64,000 nt of DNA from Rutidosis leptorrhynchoides (Eukaryota; Streptophyta; Magnoliopsida; Asterales; Asteraceae), in contig NC_092335.1 in NCBI RefSeq assembly GCF_046630445.1, positions 630,323,501 through 630,387,500 of the forward strand, given 5' to 3'. Shown here piece after piece: positions 39,006 to 51,435 of this stretch. Numbering within the stretch: position 1 is the stretch's first letter; each line of letters begins with the position of its first letter. Under the pieces are notes generated by a model that worked only from the letters and a program-made list of their open reading frames with translations, was not told the origin of the DNA and made no database searches. Position numbers and translations under genes: made by a program.

Positions 39006-39420
39006 GATCTATACGATGATATTTAAAGTGCGTAAAAATAAATAACAGAAATTAAATGACGATAAATAAAATTGCGAGAATTAAAATTGCGATAAATAAA
39101 TTGCGATGTAATACGGAATTAATAGTTAGCTAGGAACAGTTAGCTAGGATTTTGTTAGCGTGGATCCTTAACAAAATTCCTCATAGTTAATTTATCTTTT
39201 TCTAACAAATTTTATTTTGTCAAATGTTTTCTTCCTTATGCCACTTGTTGGATTCTGAAAAGTAAAAATCCAAATATGAAATTGAATGAAAATGGTTATT
39301 CTGTGGTGAACGGATTCGTATATCGGTGGATGTAAGTAGGAGAGTAAGTGACTGTTGAATCAGATTCGAAGAATGTACGGTGTAACTCATTAAGGTGAAA
39401 TCTAAATATTCCTCGGGTAT

Positions 39421-39434
39421 TACCTACCCGTTAA
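39421..39434 (-). promoter_or_regulatory. internal polypurine-like motif of the LARD
   Basis: Exact 14-base match (minus TTAACGGGTAGGTA) to the tract beside the 3' LTR, lying 235 bp downstream of the end of the 177-codon ORF. It is preceded on the plus strand by TCGGGTAT, giving an inverted repeat with CTACCCG. Confidence 0.6.
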
Positions 39435-39669
39435 AATATTTTCACCATTAAAAGTTTGTACAAGAGAATTTTTAATTACAATCTTTATGAAAACATATAT
39501 ACATATATATTTTCTTCAGATGTAATCATGGATTTAATGAGTTAATATGATATTAAACTCATTTGATTTACCGTTATAATAAGAATATATAATCTCTAAA
39601 ACATTAAAGATTACATAATCGCCATATCGAATGAAGATAAATGATGTAGAACGTCATGTAGAACGATGA

Positions 39670-40203
39670 TTATGCTCGAGGTATAGATTGCGATGTTGAG
39701 GCATGTGATGTTGAAACTTGGGTTGTTGGTGGTACTGGTGTTGATGTTGGTAGTACTGTTGGTGCCGGTGATGTTGTTGAAGCTGGTAAGTTTTGCACCA
39801 TATTCTCCAAATTGATTACTCGAGCACGAAGCTCGTTGACTTCTTCCATTACTCCAGGATGATTGTCGGTCGGAAAGAGCGGATGAATAAGGTTTAGAAT
39901 AATGGATAGAATATAATCGTGTCGAGCTACCCTGGAAATGAGACTGAAAATGGTGTTTCGGATAGGTTCGCTGGTAAGTGCTTCATGTTCATCGCCAAGA
40001 GGTAAATTCAGTTGGTGGAAGGGATCGCCTTCTTCGTGTCTCCATTGATTAAGTCGATCACGAACCCATCCCCAATTCATCCAGAATTGAAGATGGCTAA
40101 TTGGTTGATCCATTCTGGTTACACTGCTTTCGGAGCTCAGGTGGATATCCATATCGGAATAGCTGTCGGAATCTGAGGAATTTGAACTAGTTGCGAGTTC
40201 CAT
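39670..40203 (-). CDS. accessory ORF of the LARD-like element, 177 aa
   Basis: The first ORF after the leader in the sense direction. Residues 1-30 are Ser/Asp-rich (SSNSSDSDSYSDMDIHLSSE), the middle is mixed (NQWRHEEGDPFHQLNLPLGD), about 118-140 form a short coiled-coil-like heptad stretch (VNELRARVINLENMVQNL), and the tail is Pro/Thr/Ser-rich. There is no zinc knuckle or protease motif, so it is not an ordinary Gag. It occupies the same place as the acidic and F-box ORFs of the nested chromovirus. Function unknown. Confidence 0.6.
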   Translation of the reverse strand: MELATSSNSSDSDSYSDMDIHLSSESSVTRMDQPISHLQFWMNWGWVRDRLNQWRHEEGDPFHQLNLPLGDEHEALTSEPIRNTIFSLISRVARHDYILSIILNLIHPLFPTDNHPGVMEEVNELRARVINLENMVQNLPASTTSPAPTVLPTSTPVPPTTQVSTSHASTSQSIPRA

Positions 40204-40504
40204 CTCGTACGATAGAGTAAAGGATTTTTTGATATGAAATAATTTTCGAATATTGGATGATATTCTAACTACATAAAATATCTATATATATGGTACTAAA
40301 GATTTCGTAGAGTACGGAGGAATTTACGGCATATGTCAGGCAAGTCTACAATAACAGATGCGCTAAGATATGAATTTTGTCTATACACTATTCATGCAGT
40401 CAATGCAGTAAAACGTGTCTAGACTAAGAATGATAAGCAGGTAATTTCCTAAGGATAATAAGCAGGTAATTTTCGACACGAAATGATAAGCAAAACTTTT
40501 GACA

Positions 40505-40609
40505 TGCAGACACGGTCGAAGTCCAGACCCACTAATGCATCTAAACAACTATCAGTTAGACGCACTAATGCAAGACCTGGTTTGCTAAGACCACCGCTCT
40601 GATACCAAC
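40505..40609 (-). promoter_or_regulatory. LARD leader and primer-binding site
   Basis: Minus strand TTGGTATCAGAGCGGTGG lies at the LTR edge and matches the 3' end of initiator tRNA-Met. About 100 bp of leader contains CACGGTCGAAGTCCAGACCC and CACTAATGCATC (plus strand), nearly the same as 52160-52259 in the chromovirus. Confidence 0.75.
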
Positions 40610-42418
40610 TGAAAGGACCCGTTCATATATATTATAAACGATTCACAATAGTTGATTACATCGCGAGGTACTTGACCTCTATATGATACATTTTACAAAC
40701 ATTGCATTCGTTTTTAAAAGACAAACTTTCATCACATCGAAAGTTGACATCATGCATACCATTTCATAATATATCCAACTATAAATGACTTAATAATATT
40801 CTTGATGAACTCAACGACTCGAATGCAATGTATTTTGAAATATGTCATGAATGACTCCAAGTAATATCCTTAAAATGAGCTAATGCACAGCGAAAGATTT
40901 CTTTCATACCTGAGAATAAACATGCTTTAAAGTGTCAACCAAAAGGTTGGTGAGTTCATTAGTTTATCAAAAACAATCATTTCCAATAATATAATAGACC
41001 ACAAGATACTCATATTTCGAAAATGATCTGTGCAGGTCTGCTCACTGCTGGAAAATCATTCATACGATATATAAACACCTGGTAATCGACCTTAACAAGA
41101 TGCATATAGAATATCCCCCGCATACCGGCATTCCGCACGGTCATGCAAAAGCATACAAACAGGCCACTCTTTTAAATATGATGGTTGTGTACACCTCACA
41201 AACAGATCATATCTTTTAAAGCTGGCAGTTGTATACCTATTTCGAAGTACTAATGCAGTTCAAATTCTCTGACTGGGGCTTGTGAGTGCCCATAGATCTA
41301 TCTTTAGGATTCGCGTCAATTAGGAGCTCGGTTTCCTAATTCTTAGATTACCAGACTATAAAGGGGTGATATCCGGTGTACTCGTAACTCAATCGTAGAA
41401 TGTTTTTAAGTACTTGTGTCTATTTCGTAAAACAGTTATAAAACAGCGCATGTATTCTCAGTCCCAAAATATATATATTTCAAAAACATTTAAAAATGGA
41501 GTAATGAAACTCACGGTACAATATTTTGTAGTAAAAATATTCATACGGCGATACTGAACAATGCAGGGTTGACCTCGGATTTCACGAACCTATATCAGTT
41601 ATATATATATATATATATATTAAAATGTATATTTAATATGTAATAATAATCTAACCAATTTATATATTAATTATATAACTCATTATTTATTATAATATAT
41701 TTGTTATTTTCAAATGTTATATATCTATATATGTTACTTTTATATTACAATAGTAAACTAGATAGTTTTATGATATATGTAATAATTATATTTTTATATA
41801 AATATCTTCTATTTGTTAAAATAATAGTTATAATAATACTAAAATAATGATAATAATACTTTATAATAATAATCATAATAATAATGGTAAAATTAATAAT
41901 AACAATAATAATGAAAGTAATGATATTATGATCATCCTTTTCCTATTTGTATTATATCTACATCATAATCATAATTATAACCATATTCTTATATTATCAT
42001 AACCACAATTTTAATGACATATTCATGAGCATATTATACTTTCATTTTATCAATACCCATATCTTAGTATCTCGATATCTAGATCATAATCAAAATCATA
42101 ATCTTTTAGAGTATTATTATCATCATGTAAGTGTTTAGGTTTGTAAATTTATTATAACCATAAATTACTTCATTTTTTTCATAGTATAAATAGCATATTT
42201 TAACTCTTAAAGTTTATGTATATACCTCATCATCTCATGTCATCCTTTATCATCATCAAGTGATCAATATTCTTATTTCATCATCCTCATAAACTAACAT
42301 ATGATCATCTTCATACCATGATCATCATTATCAATAACTGGTCATCATCATCCTTTCCATCTTTTAAACATCATCGTAGTTTGCTTGGTGATTTAAATAG
42401 AAAACGTAATATGGCAGC
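40610..42418 (-). repeat. right (5') LTR of the LARD, part before the nested element
   Basis: Matches 28917-30817 of the left LTR. The (TA)n array at about 41600-41620 is far shorter than the left copy. It ends in GCAGC (42414-42418), the target site of the nested element. Confidence 0.93.
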
Positions 42419-45400
42419 TGAAATGTCCCGTTCTTATTGATTAAAAACGTTCCATATTAATTGATTTCGTTGCGAGGTTTTGACCTCTATATGAGACGTT
42501 TTTCAAAGACTGCATTCATTTTTAAAACAAACCATAACCTTTATTTCATAAATAAAGGTTTAAAAAGCTTTACGTAGATTATCAAATAATGATAATCTAA
42601 AATATCCTGTTTACACACGACCATTACATAATGGTTTACAATACAAATATGTTACATCGAAATTAGTTTCTTGAATGCAGTTTTTACACAATATCATACA
42701 AACATGGACTCCAAATCTTGTCCTTATTTTAGTATGCAACAGCGGAAGCTCTTAATATTCACCTGAGAATAAACATGCTTTAAACGTCAACAAAAATGTT
42801 GGTGAGTTATAGGTTTAACCTATATATATCAAATCGTAACAATAGACCACAAGATTTCATATTTCAATACACATCCCATACATAGAGATAAAAATCATTC
42901 ATATGGTGAACACCTGGTAACCGACAATAACAAGATGCATATATAAGAATATCCCCATCATTCCGGGACACCCTTCGGATATGATATAAATTTCGAAGTA
43001 CTAAAGCATCCGGTACTTTGGATGGGGTTTGTTAGGCCCAATAGATCTATCTTTAGGATTCGCGTCAATTAGGGTGTCTGTTCCCTAATTCTTAGATTAC
43101 CAGACTTAATAAGAAGGGGCATATTCGATTTCGATAATTCAACCATAGAATGTAGTTTCACGTACTTGTATCTATTTTGTAAATCATTTATAAAACCTGC
43201 ATGTATTCTCATCCCAAAAATATTAGATTTTAAAAGTGGGACTATAACTCACTTTCACAGATTTTTACTTCGTCGGGAAGTAAGACTTGGCCACTGGTTG
43301 ATTCACGAACCTATAACAATATATACATATATATCAAAGTATGTTCAAAATATATTTACAACACTTTTAATATATTTTGATGTCTTAAGTTTATTAAGTC
43401 AGCTGTCCTCGTTAGTAACCTACAACTAGTTGTCCACAGTTAGATGTACAGAAATAAATCGATAAATATTATCTTGAATCAATCCACGACCCAGTATATA
43501 CGTATCTCAGTATTGATCACAACTCAAACTATACATATTTTGGAATCAACCTCAACCCTGTATAGCTAACTCCAACATTCACATATAGAGTGTCTATGGT
43601 TGTTCCGAAATATATATAGATGTGTCGACATGATAGGTCGAAACATTGTATACGTGTCTATGGTATCTCAAGATTACATAATATACAATACAAGTTGATT
43701 AAGTTATGGTTGGAATATATTTGTTACCAATTTTCACGTAGCTAAAATGAGAAAAATTATCCAATCTTGTTTTACCCATAACTTCTTCATTTTAAATCCG
43801 TTTTGAGTGAATCAAATTGCTATGGTTTCATATTGAACTCTATTTTATGAATCTAAACAGAAAAAGTATAGGTTTATAGTCGGAAAAATAAGTTACAAGT
43901 TGTTTTTGTAAAGGTAGTCATTTCAGTCGAAAGAACGACGTCTAGATGACCATTTTAGAAAACATACTTCCACTTTGAGTTTAACCATAATTTTTGGATA
44001 TAGTTTCATGTTCATAATAAAAATCATTTTCTCAGAATAAAAAATTTTAAATCAAAGTTTATCATAGTTTTTAATTAACTAACCCAAAACAGCCCGCGGT
44101 GTTACTACGACGGCGTAAATCCGGTTTTACGGTGTTTTTCGTGTTTCCAGGTTTTAAATCATTAAGTTAGCATATCATATAGATATAGAACATGTGTTTA
44201 GTTTATTTTAAAATTCAAGTTAGAAGGATTAACTTTTGTTTGCGAACAAGTTTAGAATTAACTAAACTATGTTCTAGTGATTACAAGTTTAAACCTTCGA
44301 ATAAGATAGCTTTATATGTATGAATCGAATGATGTTATGAACATCATTACTACCTTAAGTTCCTTGGATAAACCTACTGGAAAAGAGAAAAATGGATCTA
44401 GCTTCAATGGATCCTTGGATGGCTCGAAGTTCTTGAAGCAGAATCATGACACGAAAACAAGTTCAAGTAAGATCATCACTTGAAATAAGATTGTTATAGT
44501 TATAGAAATTGAACCAAAGTTTGAATATGATTATTACCTTGTATTAGAATGATAACCTACTGTAAGAAACAAAGATTTCTTGAGGTTGGATGATCACCTT
44601 ACAAGATTGGAAGTGAGCTAGCAAACTTGAAAGTATTCTTGATTTTATGAAACTAGAACTTTTGGAATTTATGAAGAACACTTAGAACTTGAAGATAGAA
44701 CTTGAGAGAGATCAATTAGATGAATAAAATTGAAGAATGAAAGTGTTTGTAGGTGTTTTTGGTCGTTGGTGTATGGATTAGATATAAAGGATATGTAATT
44801 TTGTTTTCATGTAAATAAGTCATGAATGATTACTCATATTTTTGTAATTTTATGAGATATTTCATGCTAGTTGCCAAATGATGGTTCCCACATGTGTTAG
44901 GTGACTCACATAGGCTGCTAAGAGCTGATCATTGGAGTGTATATACCAATAGTACATACATCTAAAAACTGTGTATTGTACGAGTACGAATACGGGTGCA
45001 TACGAGTAGAATTGTTGATGAAACTGAACGAGGATGTAATTGTAAGCATTTTTGTTAAGTAGAAGTATTTTGATAAGTGTATTGAAGTCTTTCAAAAGTG
45101 TATAAATACATATTAAAACACTACATGTATATACATTTTAACTGAGTCGTTAAGTCATCGTTAGTCGTTACATGTAAGTGTTGTTTTGAAACCTTTAGGT
45201 TAACGATCTTGTTAAATGTTGTTAACCCAATGTTTATAATATCAAATGAGATTTTAAATTATTATATTATCATGATATTATCATGTATGAATATCTCTTA
45301 ATATGATATATATACATTAAATGTCTTTACAACGATAATCGTTACATATATGTCTCGTTTAAAAATCATTAAGTTAGTAGTCTTGTTTTTACATATGTAG

Positions 45401-45669
45401 TTCATTGTTAATATACTTAATGATATGTTTACTTATCATAGTATCATGTTAACTATATATATATCCATATATATGTCATCATATAGTTTTTACAAGTTTT
45501 AACGTTCGTGAATCACCGATCAACTTGGGTGGTCAATTGTCTATATGAAACATATTTCAATTAATCAAGTCTTAACAAGTTTGATTGCTTAACATGTTAG
45601 AAACATTTAATCATGTAAATATCAATCTCAATTAATATATATAAACATGGAAAAGTTCGGGTCACTACA
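42419..45669 (-). repeat. left (3') LTR of the F-box chromovirus
   Basis: TGAAATGTCCCG to GGGTCACTACA. In sense it begins TGTAGTGACCCGAAC. Small frames of 87 and 77 codons recur in all three LTR copies (43166, 44862 here) and are not genes. Confidence 0.95.
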
Positions 45670-45684
45670 GTACCTACCCGTTAA
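45670..45684 (-). promoter_or_regulatory. polypurine tract of the chromovirus
   Basis: Minus strand TTAACGGGTAGGTAC touching the 3' LTR start, 20 bp after the pol stop codon. Confidence 0.7.
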
Positions 45685-45704
45685 ATAAATTTCGTCCCGA
45701 AATT

Positions 45705-47879
45705 TTAAGCTGTTGAAGGTGTTGACGAATCTTCTGGAAATAGATGCGGGTATTTCTTCTTCATCTGATCTTCACGCTCCCAGGTGAACTCGGGTCCTCT
45801 ACAAGCATTCCATCGAACCTTAACAATTGGTATCTTGTTTTGCTTAAGTCTTTTAACCTCACGATCCATTATTTCGACGGGTTCTTCGATGAATTGAAGT
45901 TTTTCGTTGATTTGGATTTCATCTAACGGAATAGTGAGATCTTCTTTAGCAAAACATTTTTTTAAATTCGAGACGTGGAAAGTGTTATGTACAGCTGCGA
46001 GTTGTTGAGGTAACTCTAGTCGGTAAGCTACTGGTCCGATACGATCAATAATCTTGAATGGTCCAATATACCTTGGATTTAATTTCCCTCGTTTACCAAA
46101 TCGAACAACGCCTTTCCAAGGTGCAACTTTAAGCATGACCATCTCTCCAATTTCAAATTCTATATCTTTTCTTTTAATGTCAGCGTAGCTCTTTTGTCGA
46201 CTTTGGGCGGTTTTCAACCGTTGTTGAATTTGGATGATCTTCTCGGTAGTTTCTTGTATAATCTCCGGACCCGTAATCTGTCTATCCCCCACTTCACTCC
46301 AACAAATCGGAGACCTGCACTTTCTACCATAAAGTGCTTCAAACGGCGCCATCTCAATGCTTGAATGGTAGCTGTTGTTGTAGGAAAATTCTGCTAACGG
46401 TAGATGTCGATCCCAACTGTTTCCGAAATCAATAACACATGCTCGTAGCATGTCTTCAAGCGTTTGTATCGTCCTTTCGCTCTGCCCATCAGTTTGTGGA
46501 TGATAGGTAGTACTCATGTCTAGACGAGTTCCTAATGCTTGCTGTAATGTCTGCCAGAATCTTGAAATAAATCTGCCATCTCTATCAAAGATAATAGAGA
46601 TTGGTATTCCATGTCTGGAGATGACTTCCTTCAAATACAGTCGTGCTAACTTCTCCATCTTGTCATCTTCTCTTATTGGTAGGAAGTGTGCTGATTTGGT
46701 GAGACGATCAACTATTACCCAAATAGTATCAAAACCACTTGCAGTCCTTGGCAATTTAGTGATGAAATCAATGGTAATGTTTTCCCATTTCCATTCCGGG
46801 ATTTCGGGTTGTTGAAGTAGACCTGATGGTTTCTGATGCTCAGCTTTGACCTTAGAACACGTCAAACATTCTCCTACGTATTTAGCAACATCGGCTTTCA
46901 TACCCGGCCACCAAAAATGTTTCTTGAGATCCTTGTACATCTTTCCCGTTCCAGGATGTATTGAGTATCTGGTTTTATGAGCTTCTCTAAGTACCATTTC
47001 TCTCATATCTCCAAATTTTGGTACCCAAATCCTTTCAGCCCTATACCGGGTTCCATCTTCCCGAATATTAAGATGCTTCTCCGATCCTTTGGGTATTTCA
47101 TCCTTTAAATTTCCCTCTTTTAAAACTCCTTGTTGCGCCTCCTTTATTTGAGTAGTAATGTTATTATGAATCATTATATTCATAGATTTTACTCGAATGG
47201 GTTCTCTGTCCTTCCTGCTCAAGGCATCGGCTACCACATTTGCCTTCCCCGGGTGGTAACGAATCTCAAAGTCGTAATCATTCAATAATTCAATCCACCT
47301 ACGCTGCCTCATATTCAGTTGTTTCTGATTAAATATGTGTTGAAGACTTTTGTGGTCGGTATATATAATACTTTTGACCCCATATAAGTAGTGCCTCCAA
47401 GTCTTTAATGCAAAAACAACCGCGCCTAATTCCAAATCATGCGTCGTATAATTTTGTTCGTGAATCTTCAATTGTCTAGACGCATAAGCAATCACCTTCG
47501 TTCGTTGCATTAATACACAACCGAGACCTTGCTTTGATGCATCACAATAAATCACAAAATCATCATTCCCTTCAGGCAATGACAATATAGGTGCCGTAGT
47601 TAGCTTTTTCTTCAATAACTGAAACGCTTTCTCTTGTTCATCATTCCATTCAAATTTCTTCCCTTTATGCGTTAATGCAGTCAAGGGTTTTGCTATTCTG
47701 GAAAAGTCTTGGATGAACCTTCTGTAGTAACCAGCTAGTCCTAAAAACTGGCGTATGTGTTTCGGAGTTTTCGGGGTTTCCCACTTTTCAACAGTTTGTA
47801 TCTTTGCCGGATCCACCTTAATACCTTCTTTGTTCACTATGTGACCGAGGAATTGAACTTCTTCCAACCAAAATGCACA
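45705..47879 (-). pseudogene. pol, distal part: RT end, RNase H, integrase, chromodomain-like tail
   Basis: Continues in frame after a TAG at 47880-47882. The visible order: end of RT ([22 protein letters not shown]), RNase H ([14 protein letters not shown] and [13 protein letters not shown]), integrase zinc finger (HPGTGK with CLTCSKVK), integrase core (TIDFITKLP with first Asp; [13 protein letters not shown] with second; [13 protein letters not shown] with Glu), and a C-terminal [19 protein letters not shown] segment typical of chromovirus chromodomains. The 720-codon stretch itself is uninterrupted. It is translated only if the upstream stops are read through. Confidence 0.93.
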
Positions 47880-49349
47880 CTATGAAAACTTAGCGTACAA
47901 TTCTTCCTTCCTCAATACTTCTAACACCTTTCTCAAATGTTCACCGTGTTCTTGGTCATTCTTTGAGTAAATAAGTATGTCATCAATGAAAATAATGACA
48001 AACTTGTCAAGGTATGGTCCACACACTCGGTTCATAAGGTCCATGAACACAGCTGGTGCATTAGTTAAACCAAACGGCATGACCATAAACTCGTAATGAC
48101 CGTAACGTGTTCTGAAAGCAGTCTTTGGAATATCATCTTCTTTCACCCGCATTTGATGATACCCGGAACGTAAGTCAATCTTTGAATAAACAGACGAGCC
48201 TTGTAGTTGATCAAATAAGTCATCGATTCTCAGTAGTGGGTAGCGGTTCTTGATGGTAAGTTTGTTCAACTCTCGGTAGTCGATACACAACCTGAATGTA
48301 CCATCTTTCTTCTTGACAAACAAAACAGGAGCTCCCCACGGTGATGTGCTTGGTCGAATGAAACCACGCTCTAAAAGTTCTTGTAATTGGCTTTGTAGTT
48401 CTTTCATCTCGCTGGGTGCGAGTCTGTAAGGAGCACGAGCTATTGGTGCAGCTCCTGGTACAAGATCTATTTGAAATTCAACGGATCGATGTGGGGGTAA
48501 TCCCGGTAATTCTTTCGGAAATACATCGAGAAATTCTTTTGCAATGGGAACATCATTGATGCTCTTTTCTTCAGTTTGTACTTTCTCGACGTGTGCTAGA
48601 ACAGCATAGCAACCTTTTCTTATTAGTTTTTGTGCCTTCAAATTACTAATAAGATGTAGCTTCGTGTTGCCCTTTTCTCCGTACACCATTAAGGGTTTTC
48701 CTTTTTCTCGTATAATGCGAATTGCATTTTTGTAACAAACGATCTCTGCTTTCACTTCTTTCAACCAGTCCATACCGATTATCACATCAAAACTCCCTAA
48801 CTCTACTGGTATCAAATCAATCTTAAATGTTTCGCTAACCAGTTTAATTTCTCGATTCCGACATATATTATCTGCTGAAATTAATTTACCATTTGCTAAT
48901 TCGAGTAAAAATTTACTATCCAAAGGCGTCAATGGACAACTTAATTTAGCACAAAAATCTCTACTCATATAGCTTCTATCCGCACCCGAATCAAATAAAA
49001 CGTAAGCAGATTTATTGTCAATAAGAAACGTACCCGTAACAAGCTCCGGGTCTTCCTGTGCCTCTACCGCATTAATATTGAAAACTCTTCCACGGCCTTG
49101 TCCATTCGTGTTCTCCTGGTTCGGGCAATTTCTAATAATGTGGCCCGGTTTTCCACATTTATAACAAACTACATTGGCATAGCTTGCTCCGACACTACTT
49201 GCTCCGCCATTACTCGTTCCGACACCATTTGTTCCTTTCGTTCTATTAACCCCTGGTCCGTAGACCTCACACTTCGCCGCGCTATGACCATTTCTTTTAC
49301 ACTTGTTGCAAAATTTGGTGCAGAACCCCGAGTGATACTTTTCACACCT
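47880..49349 (-). pseudogene. gag end, protease and RT N-terminal part of gag-pol
   Basis: Same frame as gag, following a TAA at 49350-49352. It contains two CCHC-type zinc knuckles ([14 protein letters not shown] near 49310-49270; [14 protein letters not shown] near 49165-49125), protease DSGA at about 48992-48981, RT motifs [25 protein letters not shown] and [10 protein letters not shown] (catalytic Asp pair near 47980), and ends at TAG where the family has a Lys or similar codon between KFS and C.FWLEEVQF. One substitution explains the stop. The ATG-started open part runs 48968-47880. Confidence 0.9.
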
Positions 49350-49420
49350 TTAGCATAACTGCTTCTGATTGTTGTTGTTGTTGCGGTTATTATTGTTGTT
49401 GGGATGATTGTTGTAGTTGC

Positions 49421-49451
<31 letters not shown>

Positions 49452-50273
49452 GGGCCGTTTGTTGTAGTTGCGATTGATGTTGCGATTGTTGGGATAATTG
49501 TTGCGATTGCTGTTGTTGTTGTATTGGTGATTCTTATCACCATTTTCCTCCCACTTTCTTTTGACTTGCTTCACATTGGCCTCTTCAGTAGTCTGTTCTT
49601 TAATTCTTTCTTCAATCTGGTTCACTAGTTTGTGAGCCATTCTACATGCCTGTTGTATGGAGGCGGGCTCGTGTGAACTTATATCTTCTTGGATTCTTTC
49701 CGGTAATCCTTTCACAAACGCGTCGATCTTCTCTTCCTCATCTTCGAATGCTCCCGGACACAATAGGCACAATTCTGTGAATCGTCTTTCATACGTGGTA
49801 ATATCAAATCCTTGGGTTCGTAACCCTCTTAGTTCTGTCTTGAGCTTATTGACCTCGGTTCTGGGACGGTACTTCTCGTTCATCAAGTGCTTGAATGTTG
49901 ACCACGGTAGTGCGTACGCATCGTCTTGTCCCACTTGCTCTAGATAGGTATTCCACCATGTTAACGCAGAACCTGTGAAGGTATGCGTAGCGTACTTCAC
50001 TTTGTCCTCTTCAGTACACTTACTTATGGCAAACACCGATTCGACCTTCTCGGTCCACCGTTTCAATCCAATCGGTCCTTCGGTTCCATCAAATTCCAAA
50101 GGTTTGCAGGCAGTGAATTCTTTGTAGGTGCATCCTACACGATTTCCTGTACTGCTAGATCCAAGGTTATTGTTGGTATGTAGCGCAGCCTGTACTGCGG
50201 CTATGTTTGAAGCTAGAAAAGTACGGAATTCCTCTTCATTCATATTCACTGTGTGTCGAGTAGTCGGTGCCAT
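49350..50273 (-). pseudogene. gag of the F-box chromovirus
   Basis: Chosen start is the Met at 50273 (MAPTTRHTVNMNEEEF); an upstream in-frame ATG at 50309 lies in a hydrophobic leader unlike the family. Retrotransposon-gag core: FDGTEGPIGLKRWTEKVESV, ALTWWNTYLEQVG, LRTQGFDITTYERRFTELC. The C-terminus is a long Asn/Arg-rich low-complexity stretch encoded by AAC/AAT repeats. It ends at TAA (49350-49352) just inside the first Cys-rich box, in frame with pol, so the stop truncates what should be one polyprotein. Confidence 0.9.
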
Positions 50274-50626
50274 TTCCTTCAAAATAGTTAAATGGAACAA
50301 GTTAATCATACAGAATATTAAGAGTAGTTAATAGTATTTCGTAGCATAATATGAACTCATTTATAAAAGCTTTTTCTTCATATTAGCGTTTTATAAGTTT
50401 AAATTCGGGTAGTACCTACCCGTTAAGTTCATACTTAGTAGCTAATATACAATTCAACTACTACAATTCTATATGAAAAACTGATTATAATAATATTTCG
50501 CGTTCAAACTTTTATACAATATTTTACAAACTTACAATACCGCTTATTTTACATAAAGCATGAAATATAGCACACAATAACTTTGATACAAGATAGTTGT
50601 GAAGACAATTCTAGCTAGTACACAAG
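50274..50626. other. spacer between the F-box ORF and gag
   Basis: Non-coding in the sense direction. It holds the internal polypurine-like motif (50413-50426) and AT-rich flanks. This resembles the 39421-39669 region of the LARD in position. Confidence 0.6.
50413..50426 (-). promoter_or_regulatory. internal polypurine-like motif of the chromovirus
   Basis: Minus TTAACGGGTAGGTA, a 14-base match to the tract at the 3' LTR. On the plus strand CGGGTAG-TAC-CTACCCG (50407-50423) is a perfect 7-bp inverted repeat with a 3-nt loop. It lies between accessory ORFs and gag, 140 bp upstream of the gag start. Confidence 0.65.
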
Positions 50627-51298
50627 TCATTCAGCAAAGGCAATAAAGACACGTAATTCATACGTCCAGAAACAAGTCATGCATTCTGGTTTTACTAGGA
50701 CTACTTCCCATCCTTGGTCTTGTGCAACATAACCGTTATGGCCGTTGATAAGACAGCGTGTTGTAACGTCATCAAAGGGACGAGGGTTACGTAATGTCCA
50801 ACAGTCCCGTAACAATCTAAAAACCTCATTTCTTACCCCAATTACCGACTCCATCACTTGTGGAAACGTTTTGTTTAATAGTTGTAGCCCGATGTTCTTG
50901 TTCTCACTTTGGTGAGAAGCGAACATTACTAATCCGTAAGCATAACATGCTTCTTTATGTTGCATGTTAGCCGCTTTTTCTAAATCACGAAGTCCAATAT
51001 TCGGATATATTGAGTCAAAATAATTTCTTAACCCGTTGCGTAAAATAGCATTTGGGTTCCCCGCAATATATGCTTCAAAGTAAACACATCGTAACTTATG
51101 GGTTTCCCAATGTGATATCCCCCATCTTTCAAACGAAAGTCTCTTATAAATCAAGACATTCTTGGAACGTTCTTCGAATGTCTTACAAACTGATCTCGCC
51201 TTAAATAGTTGTGCCGAGGAATTCTGACCGACTCTAGACAAGATTTCATCAATCATGTCTCCGGGTAGGTCTCTTAAAATATTGGGTTGTCTATCCAT
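50627..51298 (-). CDS. F-box protein carried by the retrotransposon, intact, 223 aa
   Basis: Residues about 5-45 form an F-box: LRDLPGDMIDEILSRVG, then FKARSVCKTFEERSKN, the segment that in host proteins binds SKP1 within SCF ubiquitin ligases. Residues about 79-145 resemble the Sel1-like middle of plant F-box proteins of the At2g35280/At1g67623 type (NAILRNGLRNYFDSIYPNIG, LRDLEKAANMQHKEACYAYG), and the end has CMTCFWTYELRVFIAF, a C..C.W pattern also typical of them. No stop or frameshift, although neighbouring ORFs of the element have stops. It is in sense orientation between the acidic ORF and gag. It is not part of the normal retroelement gene set, so capture from the host is inferred. Target protein unknown. 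Confidence 0.85.
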   Translation of the reverse strand: MDRQPNILRDLPGDMIDEILSRVGQNSSAQLFKARSVCKTFEERSKNVLIYKRLSFERWGISHWETHKLRCVYFEAYIAGNPNAILRNGLRNYFDSIYPNIGLRDLEKAANMQHKEACYAYGLVMFASHQSENKNIGLQLLNKTFPQVMESVIGVRNEVFRLLRDCWTLRNPRPFDDVTTRCLINGHNGYVAQDQGWEVVLVKPECMTCFWTYELRVFIAFAE

Positions 51299-51435
51299 TT
51301 TGTGTTTTTATACTGTAAAATAGACAAGAGTTAGATTCATAAAAAAAATACTTATTAATACAAGCAATTTTTACATATATCATAAAGCATAAGCACACTA
51401 TATTACATATATTACACCACATAAATACAACTATC
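51299..51435. other. spacer between the two accessory ORFs
   Basis: AT-rich, no coding. No clear splice signals were identified to say how the second ORF is expressed. Confidence 0.3.

Noticed and set aside
49098-50331. Plus-strand frames opposite gag and the Thr-rich minus frame at 49169-49543
   Set aside because: Shadows of the Asn-rich gag tail and gag core.
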